Shown in pieces: positions 8,227 to 16,386 of a stretch of DNA of 23,855 bases. A model generated the notes under the pieces. That model did no database searches. It worked only from the letters and a program-made list of their open reading frames with translations, and had not been told where the DNA came from. Within the stretch, counting starts at the first letter, position 1. Every line of letters starts with the position of its first letter. A program made the translations under genes and the position numbers. The DNA is from CAYLNH01 sp964384625. GTDB taxonomy: Bacteria; Verrucomicrobiota; Lentisphaeria; JABSQK01. The stretch lies in assembly GCA_964384625.1 (NCBI GenBank), contig CAYLNH010000096.1:1-23855 (forward strand), read 5' to 3'.

Positions 8227-11200
8227 ATGGACTTGCTGCACGTCAACCGATTCGCGAATGCCTTTGCCCAGGAGGCGAAGACCGAAGGTTATGCCCTGTT
8301 TGCCCGCGGCGAGACTCGATTGCTCGGGGACGACGATGTTCGAGTTCAGTTTCGTGTCGCGGACGAGGAAGATTGCTGGTTCGAGATTCGCGCCAAGGTG
8401 CTGAAACTCGGCTGCACCTGCGAAGAAGCGCAGCAGGGGATTCCCTGCCGGCATCTGTGGTCTGCTTTCACATTCCTGGAAGAGACGCGGTGCCTGTTCA
8501 GCCAGAACCTGCGCTTTGCCGACGACGTCGAGCTCGATCAGGAGCACTTCAAGTTGCCGGCCCGCGAATTGCTCTCACCGCCGCCGCCGGCCGCGACAAC
8601 AGACAGCAGCGTTGCCGCAACAGAAGCGCGGTCGGACAAAGCCCGACGCATCGCCTACGTTGTCGAAGTCGCTTCACTGGACGAGCTGCACACCGCGTTT
8701 GTCACACGCACGGTTCAGTATCGTAAGGGAAAGGGCAGATGGAAGCCGGCCGGGGGCATTTCATGGGACGACGAACTGCAGGCGGTCGGTACAAATCTGG
8801 ATCATCAATTGCATCCAGTGTTCAGCCGCGGCGCGGGCGGCGATGCAGACTTGCCGTTGTTCGCCGATATTCCCCGCAACCGGATTGCGCTGGCGTCGAC
8901 CGAATTGGCGGAATTGCTGCCGCGGCTGGCGAAGACCGGCCGCTTCTTTCTCCAGCAACGGCGCAATCAGCTGCAGCCGCTGGTTTTCGGTGGAGACGTG
9001 GCACCGGTGATCCGCGTTGCTGCCGACGGAGACGACTACGTTTGTCAGCTCGAGATTGCCGACTTTGCCGACACAATTCACGCCGTGCTTGATAACGGTT
9101 TGCTGTTGTCAGGGAACAGCTGGTATCGATTCGAAACGTCGACTGCCGCCTTGCCGGAATGGATCCGCCTGCTGCAGCAGCGCCGACGCTTGCCGGCAAG
9201 AGAGGTGGAGCAGCGTCTGGAACGACTGCATCCGAACGATTTCCGCCGTTGTTTTGAAGTGACCGTCGAGGAATGCGAAACCCCGCCGTTCCAGCCGGTG
9301 CTCGCCCTCGGGCCGCACGCACTGTGGCAGCCGCGCGACCGCTTCGGCGCCGCACTTCAGGTTTGCTACAACGGGGCCGAACGCAAAGCTGATCCGCAGC
9401 CGGCGCTGCTGGTCAACCTGGCGCAGGGCGTCTGGTTTGTCCGCGATCACGAGGCCGAGGCGGTCTTGATCAACGCCTTTCGTGCCCGTCCGGGAGCGGG
9501 GCGCGACAGCATCTACGGTGAGTTCTACGTCCAGAACAAACGGGTGGAACGCCTGTTAACGGACCTGGAGGCGGACGGCTGGACCATACGCTGGAGCGGC
9601 CAACCGGTCATCCCCGTCAGCGGCGTCGAACTGGATGTGGCCGTCAAAGGCAAGGAGATCCTGGTCGCCGGCGATGTCGTTTACGATGAGCAGCGTATTG
9701 CGTTAACGGAGATCCTGGGACAATGGGGTAAGGACCGCTCCTTCCTCGACCTCGGGAACAACCGGGTCGGCGCCTTCCCGGTCGACTGGCTCAGCGCCGC
9801 CGAAGGCGCCTTGACTATGGGGCAGGTGAAGAGGGACACGATTTCGTTTGACCGGACCGGCACGGGCGCCGTGCAGATGCTGGTGGAAGCGGCCGACGTC
9901 TGCCGTTGCGACCGCGACTTCGAGGAGATCCGGGCGCGCCTGACCCGGCCGCGCGACGACGAGTTGGATTTGCCGGCGACCTTTCAGGGAACGCTCCGTT
10001 CGTATCAGTCGGAAGGTGTGGCGTGGCTGCAGTACTTGCGCGGTCTGGGTTTCGGCGCGTTGCTGGCGGACGACATGGGCTTGGGCAAGACGATCCAGGC
10101 ACTGGCGGCATTGGAAACGCGCCGCGGCACGGGTATGGCACTGGTGGTTGTCCCCCGTTCGCTGCTGGGCAACTGGCGCCGCGAAGCCGAACGATTCACT
10201 CCGGCGATGCGCGTTCTCGTGCACCATGGCACCAACCGGCAGACGACGTTTGAGGATGTCGATTTGATCCTCACGACCTACGCCACACTGCGCAACGACA
10301 TCGGGGTCTTCCAGCCGCTGGAGTTCGACACCTGCATTCTTGATGAAGCCCAGGCGATCAAGAATCGCTGGACGCAGTCGTCGCGCTGTGTCCAAAGCAT
10401 CCGGGCGAAGCACCGGATCGCCCTGACCGGCACACCGGTGCAGAACCACGTCGGCGAAATCGCCAACATCTTCGACTTCCTCAATCCCGGTGTTCTCTCG
10501 CAAAGCCGATCATTAAAAGCCGTCCTGAACCCGAAACTGACGCCGACTGCCGGCGAGATCGAGTTGTTCGCGAAAGCCGTCGGCCCCTTCGTCCTGCGGC
10601 GACTCAAGGAAGACGTCGAAATCGAATTGCCGCCGAAGACCGTCCAGGACATCTGGTGTGATCTTGACGGCAGCCATCACGATGCCTACCGCGAACTGCT
10701 CGACGAAATCAAGAGCGGGGTTTCTTCGCGTATCGCTGCCGACGGTTGGGGCAAGAGCAAGATGCATGTGTTCGAGGCGATGACCCGCTTGCGGCTGTGC
10801 GCCTGTCATCCGGGTCTCGGCGCCCTCGAAGCCCGGCCAGACTGCGCCTCCGCCAAGATCGAACTTCTTCTGGAGATGGTCGCAGAGGTCATCGAGTCCG
10901 GGCGTAAGGCCTTGGTGTTCTCGCAGTTCACCAGTCTGCTGGCCTTTGTCCGTGAACGCTTCGAAGCGAACGGCGTCGCATACGAGTACCTGGACGGCCA
11001 GACACGCAACCGCGACGAACGCATCGAGCGCTTCCAGTCCGATCCGGACTGTCCGGTGTTCCTCCTGAGTCTCAAAGCCGGCGGCCTGGGACTGAACTTG
11101 ACGGCGGCCGAGTATGTGTTCATCCTTGATCCCTGGTGGAACCCGGCGGCCGAACAACAGGCGATCGACCGGGCCCATCGCATCGGCCAGGAGAAGCCGG

Positions 11201-11355
11201 TGTTTGTCTACCGCATCTTCGCGGCGGACACCATCGAACACCGCGTCGTCCAACTCCAGGCGGAGAAGGACCTCCTGGTCCGCGATGTCCTCGGCAATGC
11301 CGCGTCCGTCGCCCGTGAGATCGAAGAGACCGATCTGGATTTGCTCTTCTCATGA
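8227..11355 (+). CDS. SNF2-family DNA-dependent ATPase with N-terminal SWIM zinc finger
   Basis: The protein has 1042 residues from ATG 8227 (an in-frame TTG at 8197 would add ten). A SWIM zinc finger near the N-terminus shows C63-x-C65-x8-C74-x-H76. A long middle region (about 120-570) has no motif I can name. The C-terminal half is a complete SNF2 motor: DDMGLGKT with Walker A K621, the DEAQ Walker B box with D706, LTGTPVQN (motif III), LKAGGLGLNL (motif V), and DPWWNPAAEQQ followed by DRAHRIGQ (motif VI). SNF2 ATPases translocate on duplex DNA and remodel protein-DNA complexes. SWIM domains bind DNA or protein. Bacterial SNF2 proteins with a fused SWIM domain are known, but their cellular role is poorly defined. 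It stands alone on the + strand. All motor motifs are intact, so activity is expected. Confidence 0.93.
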   Translation: MDLLHVNRFANAFAQEAKTEGYALFARGETRLLGDDDVRVQFRVADEEDCWFEIRAKVLKLGCTCEEAQQGIPCRHLWSAFTFLEETRCLFSQNLRFADDVELDQEHFKLPARELLSPPPPAATTDSSVAATEARSDKARRIAYVVEVASLDELHTAFVTRTVQYRKGKGRWKPAGGISWDDELQAVGTNLDHQLHPVFSRGAGGDADLPLFADIPRNRIALASTELAELLPRLAKTGRFFLQQRRNQLQPLVFGGDVAPVIRVAADGDDYVCQLEIADFADTIHAVLDNGLLLSGNSWYRFETSTAALPEWIRLLQQRRRLPAREVEQRLERLHPNDFRRCFEVTVEECETPPFQPVLALGPHALWQPRDRFGAALQVCYNGAERKADPQPALLVNLAQGVWFVRDHEAEAVLINAFRARPGAGRDSIYGEFYVQNKRVERLLTDLEADGWTIRWSGQPVIPVSGVELDVAVKGKEILVAGDVVYDEQRIALTEILGQWGKDRSFLDLGNNRVGAFPVDWLSAAEGALTMGQVKRDTISFDRTGTGAVQMLVEAADVCRCDRDFEEIRARLTRPRDDELDLPATFQGTLRSYQSEGVAWLQYLRGLGFGALLADDMGLGKTIQALAALETRRGTGMALVVVPRSLLGNWRREAERFTPAMRVLVHHGTNRQTTFEDVDLILTTYATLRNDIGVFQPLEFDTCILDEAQAIKNRWTQSSRCVQSIRAKHRIALTGTPVQNHVGEIANIFDFLNPGVLSQSRSLKAVLNPKLTPTAGEIELFAKAVGPFVLRRLKEDVEIELPPKTVQDIWCDLDGSHHDAYRELLDEIKSGVSSRIAADGWGKSKMHVFEAMTRLRLCACHPGLGALEARPDCASAKIELLLEMVAEVIESGRKALVFSQFTSLLAFVRERFEANGVAYEYLDGQTRNRDERIERFQSDPDCPVFLLSLKAGGLGLNLTAAEYVFILDPWWNPAAEQQAIDRAHRIGQEKPVFVYRIFAADTIEHRVVQLQAEKDLLVRDVLGNAASVAREIEETDLDLLFS

Positions 11356-11852
11356 ACCGCCGGGACCTTTACGGCGCTGAAGTCGTGGGGCAAAGGCACA
11401 AAGCAGAAACCGCGCTTCAGCAAATCGGGCAGCCCGGCGATCGAGATGGCGTATGCCGCCCGCGTCGTCTTTTACCGCAGGAAAGAAACAAAGGGGCGCT
11501 AAGGAACGAAAAAGGGAACCGTTAAGCTTATGGCATTTCAAAAAAACTATAGCCGCTAACACGGCAGGGCCTACTACAACGCCTTCAGCGTTGAACCGTA
11601 TCTCCCCCCATCCTGGGGTAGGCTTCGCCAACCCCAGGCTCAAGACTATCACGCCTTCAGCGTGAGGAGTGGCGGCTACAGAATAGTTTAAGACGCTGTA
11701 GCCTCAAGACCTCCGTCAGAGGTTCAACGGGTCGACATTGATGGAGCCCAGGCCATCGGCCTGGGTTGGTAGTTTCGTTAACCCAGGCCTGAAGGGCCGA
11801 GTTAGCTTTACGTGACCATAGGCTGAACGGTTTCGAAAAAGGAGCTGAAAGA
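11356..11852. other. Long non-coding gap with repeat debris
   Basis: I see no credible gene in these 497 bases. The first 100 bases read weakly as open frames but match nothing I know. A purine-rich stretch at about 11470-11520 (ACCGCAGGAAAGAAACAAAG and onward) resembles degenerate ACCGCAGAG-type intergenic repeats seen in Planctomycetes and their relatives. The rest is the hairpin block annotated separately. The last 30 bases supply the ribosome site of the next gene. Confidence 0.5.
11577..11789. repeat. Block of consecutive hairpin repeats with GCCTTCAGC cores
   Basis: At least six hairpins follow one another: CAACGC-CTTCA-GCGTTG (11577-11593); CCTGGGGT-AGGCTTCGCCA-ACCCCAGG (11612-11638, whose loop itself pairs GGC/GCC); TCACGC-CTTCA-GCGTGA (11649-11665); GGCTACAG...CTGTAGCC (11674-11703); ACCTC-CGTCA-GAGGT (11709-11723); and CCCAGGCC-ATC-GGCCTGGG (11747-11765). 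GGCCTGGGTT at 11758-11767 can instead pair with AACCCAGGCC at 11780-11789. The first and third share the CTTCA loop and a GC-stem junction, so they are probably copies of one unit. This resembles dispersed palindromic intergenic repeats (REP/MITE-like). No transposase is nearby. Confidence 0.7.
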
Positions 11853-12422
11853 ATGGCCAAGTGCGTTGTTTGCAACCAGAGCAAGGGCAAGCGCGAGTGC
11901 ATCCGCGAGAACAGTATGATCTGCAGCCGCTGCTGCGGCACCACAAGAACCGCTGAGAGCTGCGGCGATTGCCGCTACTACCGGCCGCCGGCGGCATCGC
12001 GTAACTATCGGGCACTGCCGCGGTTCACGCCTGCCGAGATGCAGCACAACCTTGATCTCGGTGATTTCTCAAACACCGTGGAAGGTGCGCTTTGCGCCTT
12101 TGACATGCAGCAACCGACTCCTCTGCGAGACGCGGTTGCCCTCAGCCTGCTGCAATTGCTGTTGGACAAGTACTGCTTTCAGGATGCCGAACCCGGAGAT
12201 CTCGATCCGGTATTGGCAGTCGGCCTTGAGCAGATCACCGATGCAATCGACCAGGCCATTGGCGAGGAGCAGCATTCCGAGGACTTCCGCAAAGTCCTGG
12301 CATGCGTCTGGTATGTGGCTCAACGTCGGTCCAAGGGGAACCGGGAGTACCTGGATGTGATCGCCCGCTATGTCGGCCCCAGCGTGGCGCCGGGCATTCG
12401 AATTCTGCCGCAACGGGACTGA
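11853..12422 (+). CDS. Small protein with eight-cysteine zinc-binding N-terminus, function unknown
   Basis: This 189-residue protein starts at ATG 11853 behind AAAGGAG. The N-terminus has cysteines at 4, 7, 16, 24, 27, 28, 37 and 40 in a CxxC-x8-C-x7-CxxCCG-x8-CxxC pattern, which suggests two structural zinc sites. The same module, with nearly identical spacing, begins the protein at 17264-18724. The rest (about 50-189) is predicted helical, with LRDAVALSLLQLLLDKY and a second helix pair near 140-170, and resembles no enzyme family I can name. It is cytoplasmic, with no signal peptide or membrane segment. Its stop is seven bases from the convergent stop of the LexA-like gene. A protein- or nucleic-acid-binding adaptor is a reasonable guess. 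Confidence 0.75.
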   Translation: MAKCVVCNQSKGKRECIRENSMICSRCCGTTRTAESCGDCRYYRPPAASRNYRALPRFTPAEMQHNLDLGDFSNTVEGALCAFDMQQPTPLRDAVALSLLQLLLDKYCFQDAEPGDLDPVLAVGLEQITDAIDQAIGEEQHSEDFRKVLACVWYVAQRRSKGNREYLDVIARYVGPSVAPGIRILPQRD

Positions 12423-12429
12423 TCGGCAT

Positions 12430-12810
12430 TCAGTCGAGTTTCGGCAGGTCCTCTTCCGCCACCAACAGTTTGATTGAGCGCGCGACTCTCGGCGTGCGTG
12501 TGATCAGACCTTTCTCACAGAGTTTCACCACCATCTGATGGATCGTCGGCGGCGTCTTGCCGAAGTAGCGCTGCAGGTCCGTTTCCGCCGGCGCCTGACC
12601 ATGCGTCCGCATGTAAGCGGCGATAAACGCCAGGTATTGTCCCTGCGTCGGGGTGAAATCCGGCTTCGGTCGTTTGATTTCTGCGGGGAGTGCGCCCGCC
12701 TCCGATGCAGTGTAACGCTCGATCATGAAACGGAGTTCCGGGAAATCCGCTGCCGCGACTCTCAGGATCTCCTTCGCTTCGGTTTCCGTCAATTGATCAA
12801 TCTCGTCCAT
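12430..12810 (-). CDS. LexA-type winged-helix DNA-binding protein lacking the peptidase domain
   Basis: The protein has 126 residues. Residues 52-117 read like the N-terminal DNA-binding domain of LexA: FTPTQGQYLAFIAAYMRTHG, then APAETDLQRYFGKTPPTIHQ (recognition-helix region), then a wing KGLITRTPRVARSIKLLV. The autoproteolytic Ser/Lys domain of LexA is absent, and an unrelated acidic helical segment (1-50) comes first. It probably binds DNA as a small regulator, and its place as the last gene of the leftward operon suggests autoregulation. It starts four bases after the TPR gene's stop, so the two are likely translationally coupled. A MarR-like or Rrf2-like winged helix is the alternative reading. 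The target site is not identified. Confidence 0.72.
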   Translation of the reverse strand: MDEIDQLTETEAKEILRVAAADFPELRFMIERYTASEAGALPAEIKRPKPDFTPTQGQYLAFIAAYMRTHGQAPAETDLQRYFGKTPPTIHQMVVKLCEKGLITRTPRVARSIKLLVAEEDLPKLD

Positions 12811-12814
12811 GGCC

Positions 12815-13537
12815 TCAGTCTTTCGTTGGATCCGTCGTGTTCAGGAGGCCCTGGATTTCCTCCAGGTTGTTGCGGGCCAAGGGATAGTCATCATCTGACA
12901 GCGCGATCGCCTGTTTCAAGGCCTCTGCGGCCTCTTCCAGTTGGCCGGCTTCACGCAGCGAGACGCCCAGATCATTCAGCAGTTCGTGGTCCGTCGGGGC
13001 CAGTTCCACGGCCCGCTTGGCGTGTTCCACGGCCAGGTCGTGGAGATCCAGGAAGCTGTAGACGTACGACAGCCCGCATGGATAGGACGGGTTGTCCGGG
13101 AAGGCCTTCTCGGCAGCCATATAGAGGTTGAGCGCGTTGCCGTGGTCCTCGCTGTCAAGCAGGAAGAACGCCGCTTTATCGATGATAATGTCAAGGTCGG
13201 GTTCGTCAGCGGGCAACGCGGTCAGGGCCATGAACAGTTCCATGCCATCGGCCTTTCGGCCCTGCTGGTATTCGACCGAACCGACGGTAAGAAGTGCCGG
13301 GGCAAAAGACGGGTCTATGGCCAGCGCGACATAGCCTGAGGGATATTCCGGTTCGCCGAGCCCCTCCATGCCGGCCAGGGCAATCGCGTCATTGAACATG
13401 CTGCCGGCGGCCGCGGAATGATACTCCCAGTCGGCCGCCATCCGCCGCTCCTCCGGCGGGCTTGATTCGTACTCCCGGCGCAGATTCGCCAAGCTCGTGT
13501 CGTCGGCCAGGCATTCTTTGAAAGATCTGGTTTCCAT
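12815..13537 (-). CDS. TPR-repeat protein
   Basis: The protein has 240 residues and starts behind a strong GAGGAGG seven bases upstream. About four tetratricopeptide repeats are visible at residues 79-112, 116-149, 151-184 and 185-217. The last two are clearest (LAVEHAKRAVELAPTDHELL and LGVSLREAGQLEEAAEALKQ). TPR arrays are protein-protein interaction scaffolds, so the role depends on partners that are not known. There is no signal peptide, so it is likely cytoplasmic. It lies 12 bases after the upstream gene's stop and four bases before the winged-helix gene, in the middle of the leftward operon. Confidence 0.82.
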   Translation of the reverse strand: METRSFKECLADDTSLANLRREYESSPPEERRMAADWEYHSAAAGSMFNDAIALAGMEGLGEPEYPSGYVALAIDPSFAPALLTVGSVEYQQGRKADGMELFMALTALPADEPDLDIIIDKAAFFLLDSEDHGNALNLYMAAEKAFPDNPSYPCGLSYVYSFLDLHDLAVEHAKRAVELAPTDHELLNDLGVSLREAGQLEEAAEALKQAIALSDDDYPLARNNLEEIQGLLNTTDPTKD

Positions 13538-13549
13538 ATCAGGGCCTCC

Positions 13550-14134
13550 TCAGATCAAGTCGTAGAACGACTCTCCTTCCAAGTGCGGACAGAACTGCCG
13601 CGCCAGCTTGTCCAGTGGCTCGATGCCGGCGTGGTAAATCGTGACCCAGTCGTCGATGCCGCCGCGAAAACAGTAGCGCTGAGCCTGAAAGAGCCGGTGT
13701 TCGTCGTCTTTCAGAATGAAGCGCAGCATCGGCATCAACGTCGCCGCTCCGCCCAGGAAACCGGCCAGGCTTTCTACTTGCCCGTTACTCAGCCCGCCGA
13801 ACAGATCGCGTACGACTTCTCCGGAGTCGGATCCGGTTGAGACGATGATTGCATCCTTGTTGCGCTCGACCCAGAAGGATGTCAATGCCGTGGTTTCGCC
13901 GATGATCCGGCGTACGAGGTCCACTTCCGCCGTACGAATCGCTTGTGCATCAATGCGGCGAAGGAATACCTGGGCATTGTGGTTTTCATAGACCTCGTAC
14001 CCTTCCGGAAGTTCATGCAGAGGGGCCTCGGGTTTCTTGCGAGAGGCCGTGTATGCCGTCTTCCCGGTCTTGGTTGTTCTGGCGGAGAAATACCAGGTCT
14101 TACTTCTCCTATTGGTGTAGGTGAACGGTTCCAT
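13550..14134 (-). CDS. Conserved hypothetical protein, beta-rich N-terminus
   Basis: The 194-residue protein begins MEPFTYTNRRSKTWYFSA. The start at 14134 has GAGG six bases upstream. A longer frame to 14224 lacks a ribosome site and overlaps the neighbouring gene more heavily. The N-terminus (1-60) alternates aromatic and basic residues as in a small beta-barrel, with TKTGKTAYTASRKK followed by LPEGYEVYENHNAQVFLRR. The C-terminal half contains RYCFRGGIDDWVTIYHAG and ends FCPHLEGESFYDLI. I recall similar proteins from Planctomycetes and related bacteria, always uncharacterised. It is the second gene of the leftward operon. No catalytic motif is evident, and the cysteine count does not suggest zinc binding. 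Confidence 0.72.
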   Translation of the reverse strand: MEPFTYTNRRSKTWYFSARTTKTGKTAYTASRKKPEAPLHELPEGYEVYENHNAQVFLRRIDAQAIRTAEVDLVRRIIGETTALTSFWVERNKDAIIVSTGSDSGEVVRDLFGGLSNGQVESLAGFLGGAATLMPMLRFILKDDEHRLFQAQRYCFRGGIDDWVTIYHAGIEPLDKLARQFCPHLEGESFYDLI

Positions 14135-14402
14135 CGACATCCTCAGTACTTTGACTTGCTGATTTCGCGGTGAAAGGCCCTGATTGCCGCCATTTCGGCT
14201 GGTCGCAGTCGCTGTTGGGAACAACTTCGCGGTTCCAGGCGGTGTGCGCCAGGGCCAGGGCGCAATGCGCCCCTTCCGACGAAGTCATCTCCAACGGCGG
14301 CGCCAGAATCTCTTGGGCAAACTCGATCGTGATCGCCGAGAGCGGCGGCGCCTGCCTGCCTTGCGGGCGGCGTTTGTATTTCTTTCGCTTACGTCGCGTC
14401 AT
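14109..14402 (-). CDS. Small basic hypothetical protein heading the leftward operon
   Basis: The protein has 97 residues. It opens with a strongly basic run (MTRRKRKKYKRRPQGR), followed by an amphipathic segment SAITIEFAQEILAPPLEM and ALALAHTAWNREVV, which looks like a genuine helix pair. The last 30 residues are low-complexity and overlap the start of the next gene by 26 bases. The frame, its position upstream of the operon and the structured middle support a real gene. No Shine-Dalgarno is clear, which lowers confidence. The basic tail could bind nucleic acid. The family is not recognised. Confidence 0.5.
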   Translation of the reverse strand: MTRRKRKKYKRRPQGRQAPPLSAITIEFAQEILAPPLEMTSSEGAHCALALAHTAWNREVVPNSDCDQPKWRQSGPFTAKSASQSTEDVDGTVHLHQ

Positions 14403-14498
14403 GCATTAGATTATTGCCGAACGCTTCGATGTTGCGAGCCTTCCGCGGCAGAAATCTTCTGATTTTTCCGGATCCGCGCTTGTGTTTGCCTCTTTGCA

Positions 14499-14535
14499 TT
14501 GTAGTGATGACTCACAACATAAATCATCACTACAA
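14499..14535 (+). promoter_or_regulatory. Perfect 12-base inverted repeat before the TPR gene
   Basis: TTGTAGTGATGA (14499-14510) and TCATCACTACAA (14524-14535) are exact reverse complements separated by 13 bases. The right arm runs directly into AAAGGTGGG, the ribosome site of the gene at 14546. In RNA it would form a 12-base-pair hairpin beside the ribosome site. In DNA it could be an operator or a relic of transposon ends. Confidence 0.6.
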
Positions 14536-14545
14536 AGGTGGGCTG

Positions 14546-16267
14546 ATGGCATTCGCACGTTTGCAGGGGAATACGATTCGCATCCTTCACAGTCGGCGTC
14601 AGGGGAAAAAGGTTCGGCATCAGGAAATCTACTGCTTCGGCACGTGTGATTTTGCGTGGAAGACCGTGCAATCCAACGTGCGCTGGAAAGCCGCGGCCAT
14701 GGCGATGCTGCTGGAGTTGGGCCGGGATGCCGCCGAAGTCGAGTCCATGGACAAACTGCGAACCCAGATTACTGAGCTGCTCAAGGATTCCCCCTGGTTC
14801 AAACATGGCGGCGATGCCATCAAGACCGCGGCCGCCGGTCTCAAGGACCTCCTGCTGAACATCGACCGCCCCCTGAGTGAACCGGCGGTCGAAGCCCTCC
14901 GTGAGGCCCGGGAGGAGCTTCAGTTTGCCAAAGGTCTGATTGAGACGAAGCTCAGGCTGCTTGACCGCCATGAAGCGGGCCGGGCGCCGATCGTGGACGA
15001 TACCCAATTGGCGGCGGACGAGCTATTGGACAAAGGCATGGAGTTCTATTGGGCCGGGCATTGGCAGGAAGCACAGAAGTATTACCTCGCCGGCCTCCAG
15101 GTTGCGCCGGAGCACGTCGACTTGAACGTTCACGCCGGCTTGTGCTGTCTCCTCGCTGAGCAGTTGGTTGAAGCCCTGGTCTTCTTTGACCGGGCCTATG
15201 AACTGGGAATGGCCGAGCTGCGCCGGATGATGGCAAAGACGCCGGAGGACTTCATGTGGCGGGAGGATTGGGAAAGGAAATGGGCCGAGGTCCAGATCCC
15301 CGAAGAAGGCGAGTTCCCGGACGACATCAGCGACGCCGAGTGGCAGCGCTATGACGACCTGCGCGACCAGCGCGAGACCGACGCATACAAGATCCCGTCC
15401 AGGCGTTGGATTGAATTCCGGCCGTTGTGCCGCGCCGCCGGCAACAAGATCCATACGCTGCAGCAACTCGGCCGGCACGAAGACGCTATTCGCTTCGCTC
15501 TCGAAGTTCGCAAACGCCTGGACTATGAAATCGACCGGGACATCGGCTACAGCTACATGTGTCTGGCGGAATACGAAGCGGCGGCGCACTGGTCGGAGCA
15601 CGCCGAGCCCATCCAGAAGGCCTTCATCCAGCTCATGCGCAACGACAAGACGGCCTTCCTGCAGCAAGCGTTCGAGATGCTTTGTACGCGGCCGCTGCTG
15701 GTCGCCATGCTGGCCGGGCATGTCCGACCGGAACCGGAACGATGCTATGCCCAGAGCAGTCAGTTTTCGCCCTGCGGCAGTTGCTCCAACACCTTTCACG
15801 ATCAACAGATATACAGTCAGAACGGCCGTTTCCGTGATGCCCTGCGCTTTGTCACGGATTTCGAAGACATCCAGCCGGTATTCGCCGAAGTCGTCGACCA
15901 TTTTCTCGACAGCGATTCTGACTCCATCCAGCTCCAGCAAGAAGCACGTGACCGCTTCCCCGCCGGCGCTGAGCGCCGGGATTTGATCGCCCGCATGGCG
16001 GCGGATTGGGAGAACCCGCGCCACGAGCATTGGCTGCCGCCGGCCGGCGCCGAACTGAATGTCGCCGTGCTTGAGCGCAAGCAACTGCATTGGCTGGTGC
16101 AGCTTTCTGGATCGGGTCGGAAGTTTCACTACCGGATCAGCGGCGACGACTGGCTTGCGGCGGCCGACCGCGGCGTCATCACCGTCCGAAAGGCCTGGCG
16201 TCACCGCCGCCGGCTCTACGCGACGGGCGTCTTCGCCAGTGAGCCGGGATCGGCGGCCGGTTGCTGA
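14546..16267 (+). CDS. TPR-containing protein with transposase-like N-terminal segment
   Basis: The 573-residue protein begins at ATG 14546, behind AAAGGTGGG. In-frame ATGs at 14507 and 14414 lie in the inverted repeat and beyond it, so they are less likely. Residues 1-45 (MAFARLQGNTIRILHSRRQG then KVRHQEIYCFG) resemble the N-terminus of IS1634/IS4-type transposases (pattern ...SxRxGxKVRQxxLxxxG), but no DDE catalytic core follows. TPR-like helices occupy about 158-225 (MEFYWAGHWQEAQKYYLAGL, then LLAEQLVEALVFFDRAYELG). A cysteine cluster CYAQSSQFSPCGSC lies near 400. The C-terminus (about 500-573) looks beta-rich. It is divergent from the operon starting at 14402. Function is unknown. A domesticated transposase remnant fused to TPRs is one idea. 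Confidence 0.72.
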   Translation: MAFARLQGNTIRILHSRRQGKKVRHQEIYCFGTCDFAWKTVQSNVRWKAAAMAMLLELGRDAAEVESMDKLRTQITELLKDSPWFKHGGDAIKTAAAGLKDLLLNIDRPLSEPAVEALREAREELQFAKGLIETKLRLLDRHEAGRAPIVDDTQLAADELLDKGMEFYWAGHWQEAQKYYLAGLQVAPEHVDLNVHAGLCCLLAEQLVEALVFFDRAYELGMAELRRMMAKTPEDFMWREDWERKWAEVQIPEEGEFPDDISDAEWQRYDDLRDQRETDAYKIPSRRWIEFRPLCRAAGNKIHTLQQLGRHEDAIRFALEVRKRLDYEIDRDIGYSYMCLAEYEAAAHWSEHAEPIQKAFIQLMRNDKTAFLQQAFEMLCTRPLLVAMLAGHVRPEPERCYAQSSQFSPCGSCSNTFHDQQIYSQNGRFRDALRFVTDFEDIQPVFAEVVDHFLDSDSDSIQLQQEARDRFPAGAERRDLIARMAADWENPRHEHWLPPAGAELNVAVLERKQLHWLVQLSGSGRKFHYRISGDDWLAAADRGVITVRKAWRHRRRLYATGVFASEPGSAAGC

Positions 16268-16386
16268 TGCCGCACGGAAGCTCGGCTGTACTCGCGGCGG
16301 CAGGCACTCAGGATTCGTCGGATTCACCGTCTGCAGTTCGATCCGTCGAAAAATCCAATGGACTGCGCGCCTCCTTTAACGTCTTG

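Noticed and set aside
9703..10503. Leftward frame inside the SWIM-SNF2 gene
   Set aside because: Antisense shadow of the SNF2 motor region.
11356..11852. CRISPR array in the repeat-rich gap
   Set aside because: The repeats are palindromes of different length and sequence, with no constant direct repeat or regular spacers.
11453..11944. Short open frames on either strand across the hairpin block
   Set aside because: They are made of the repeat sequence itself and have no ribosome site or conserved pattern.
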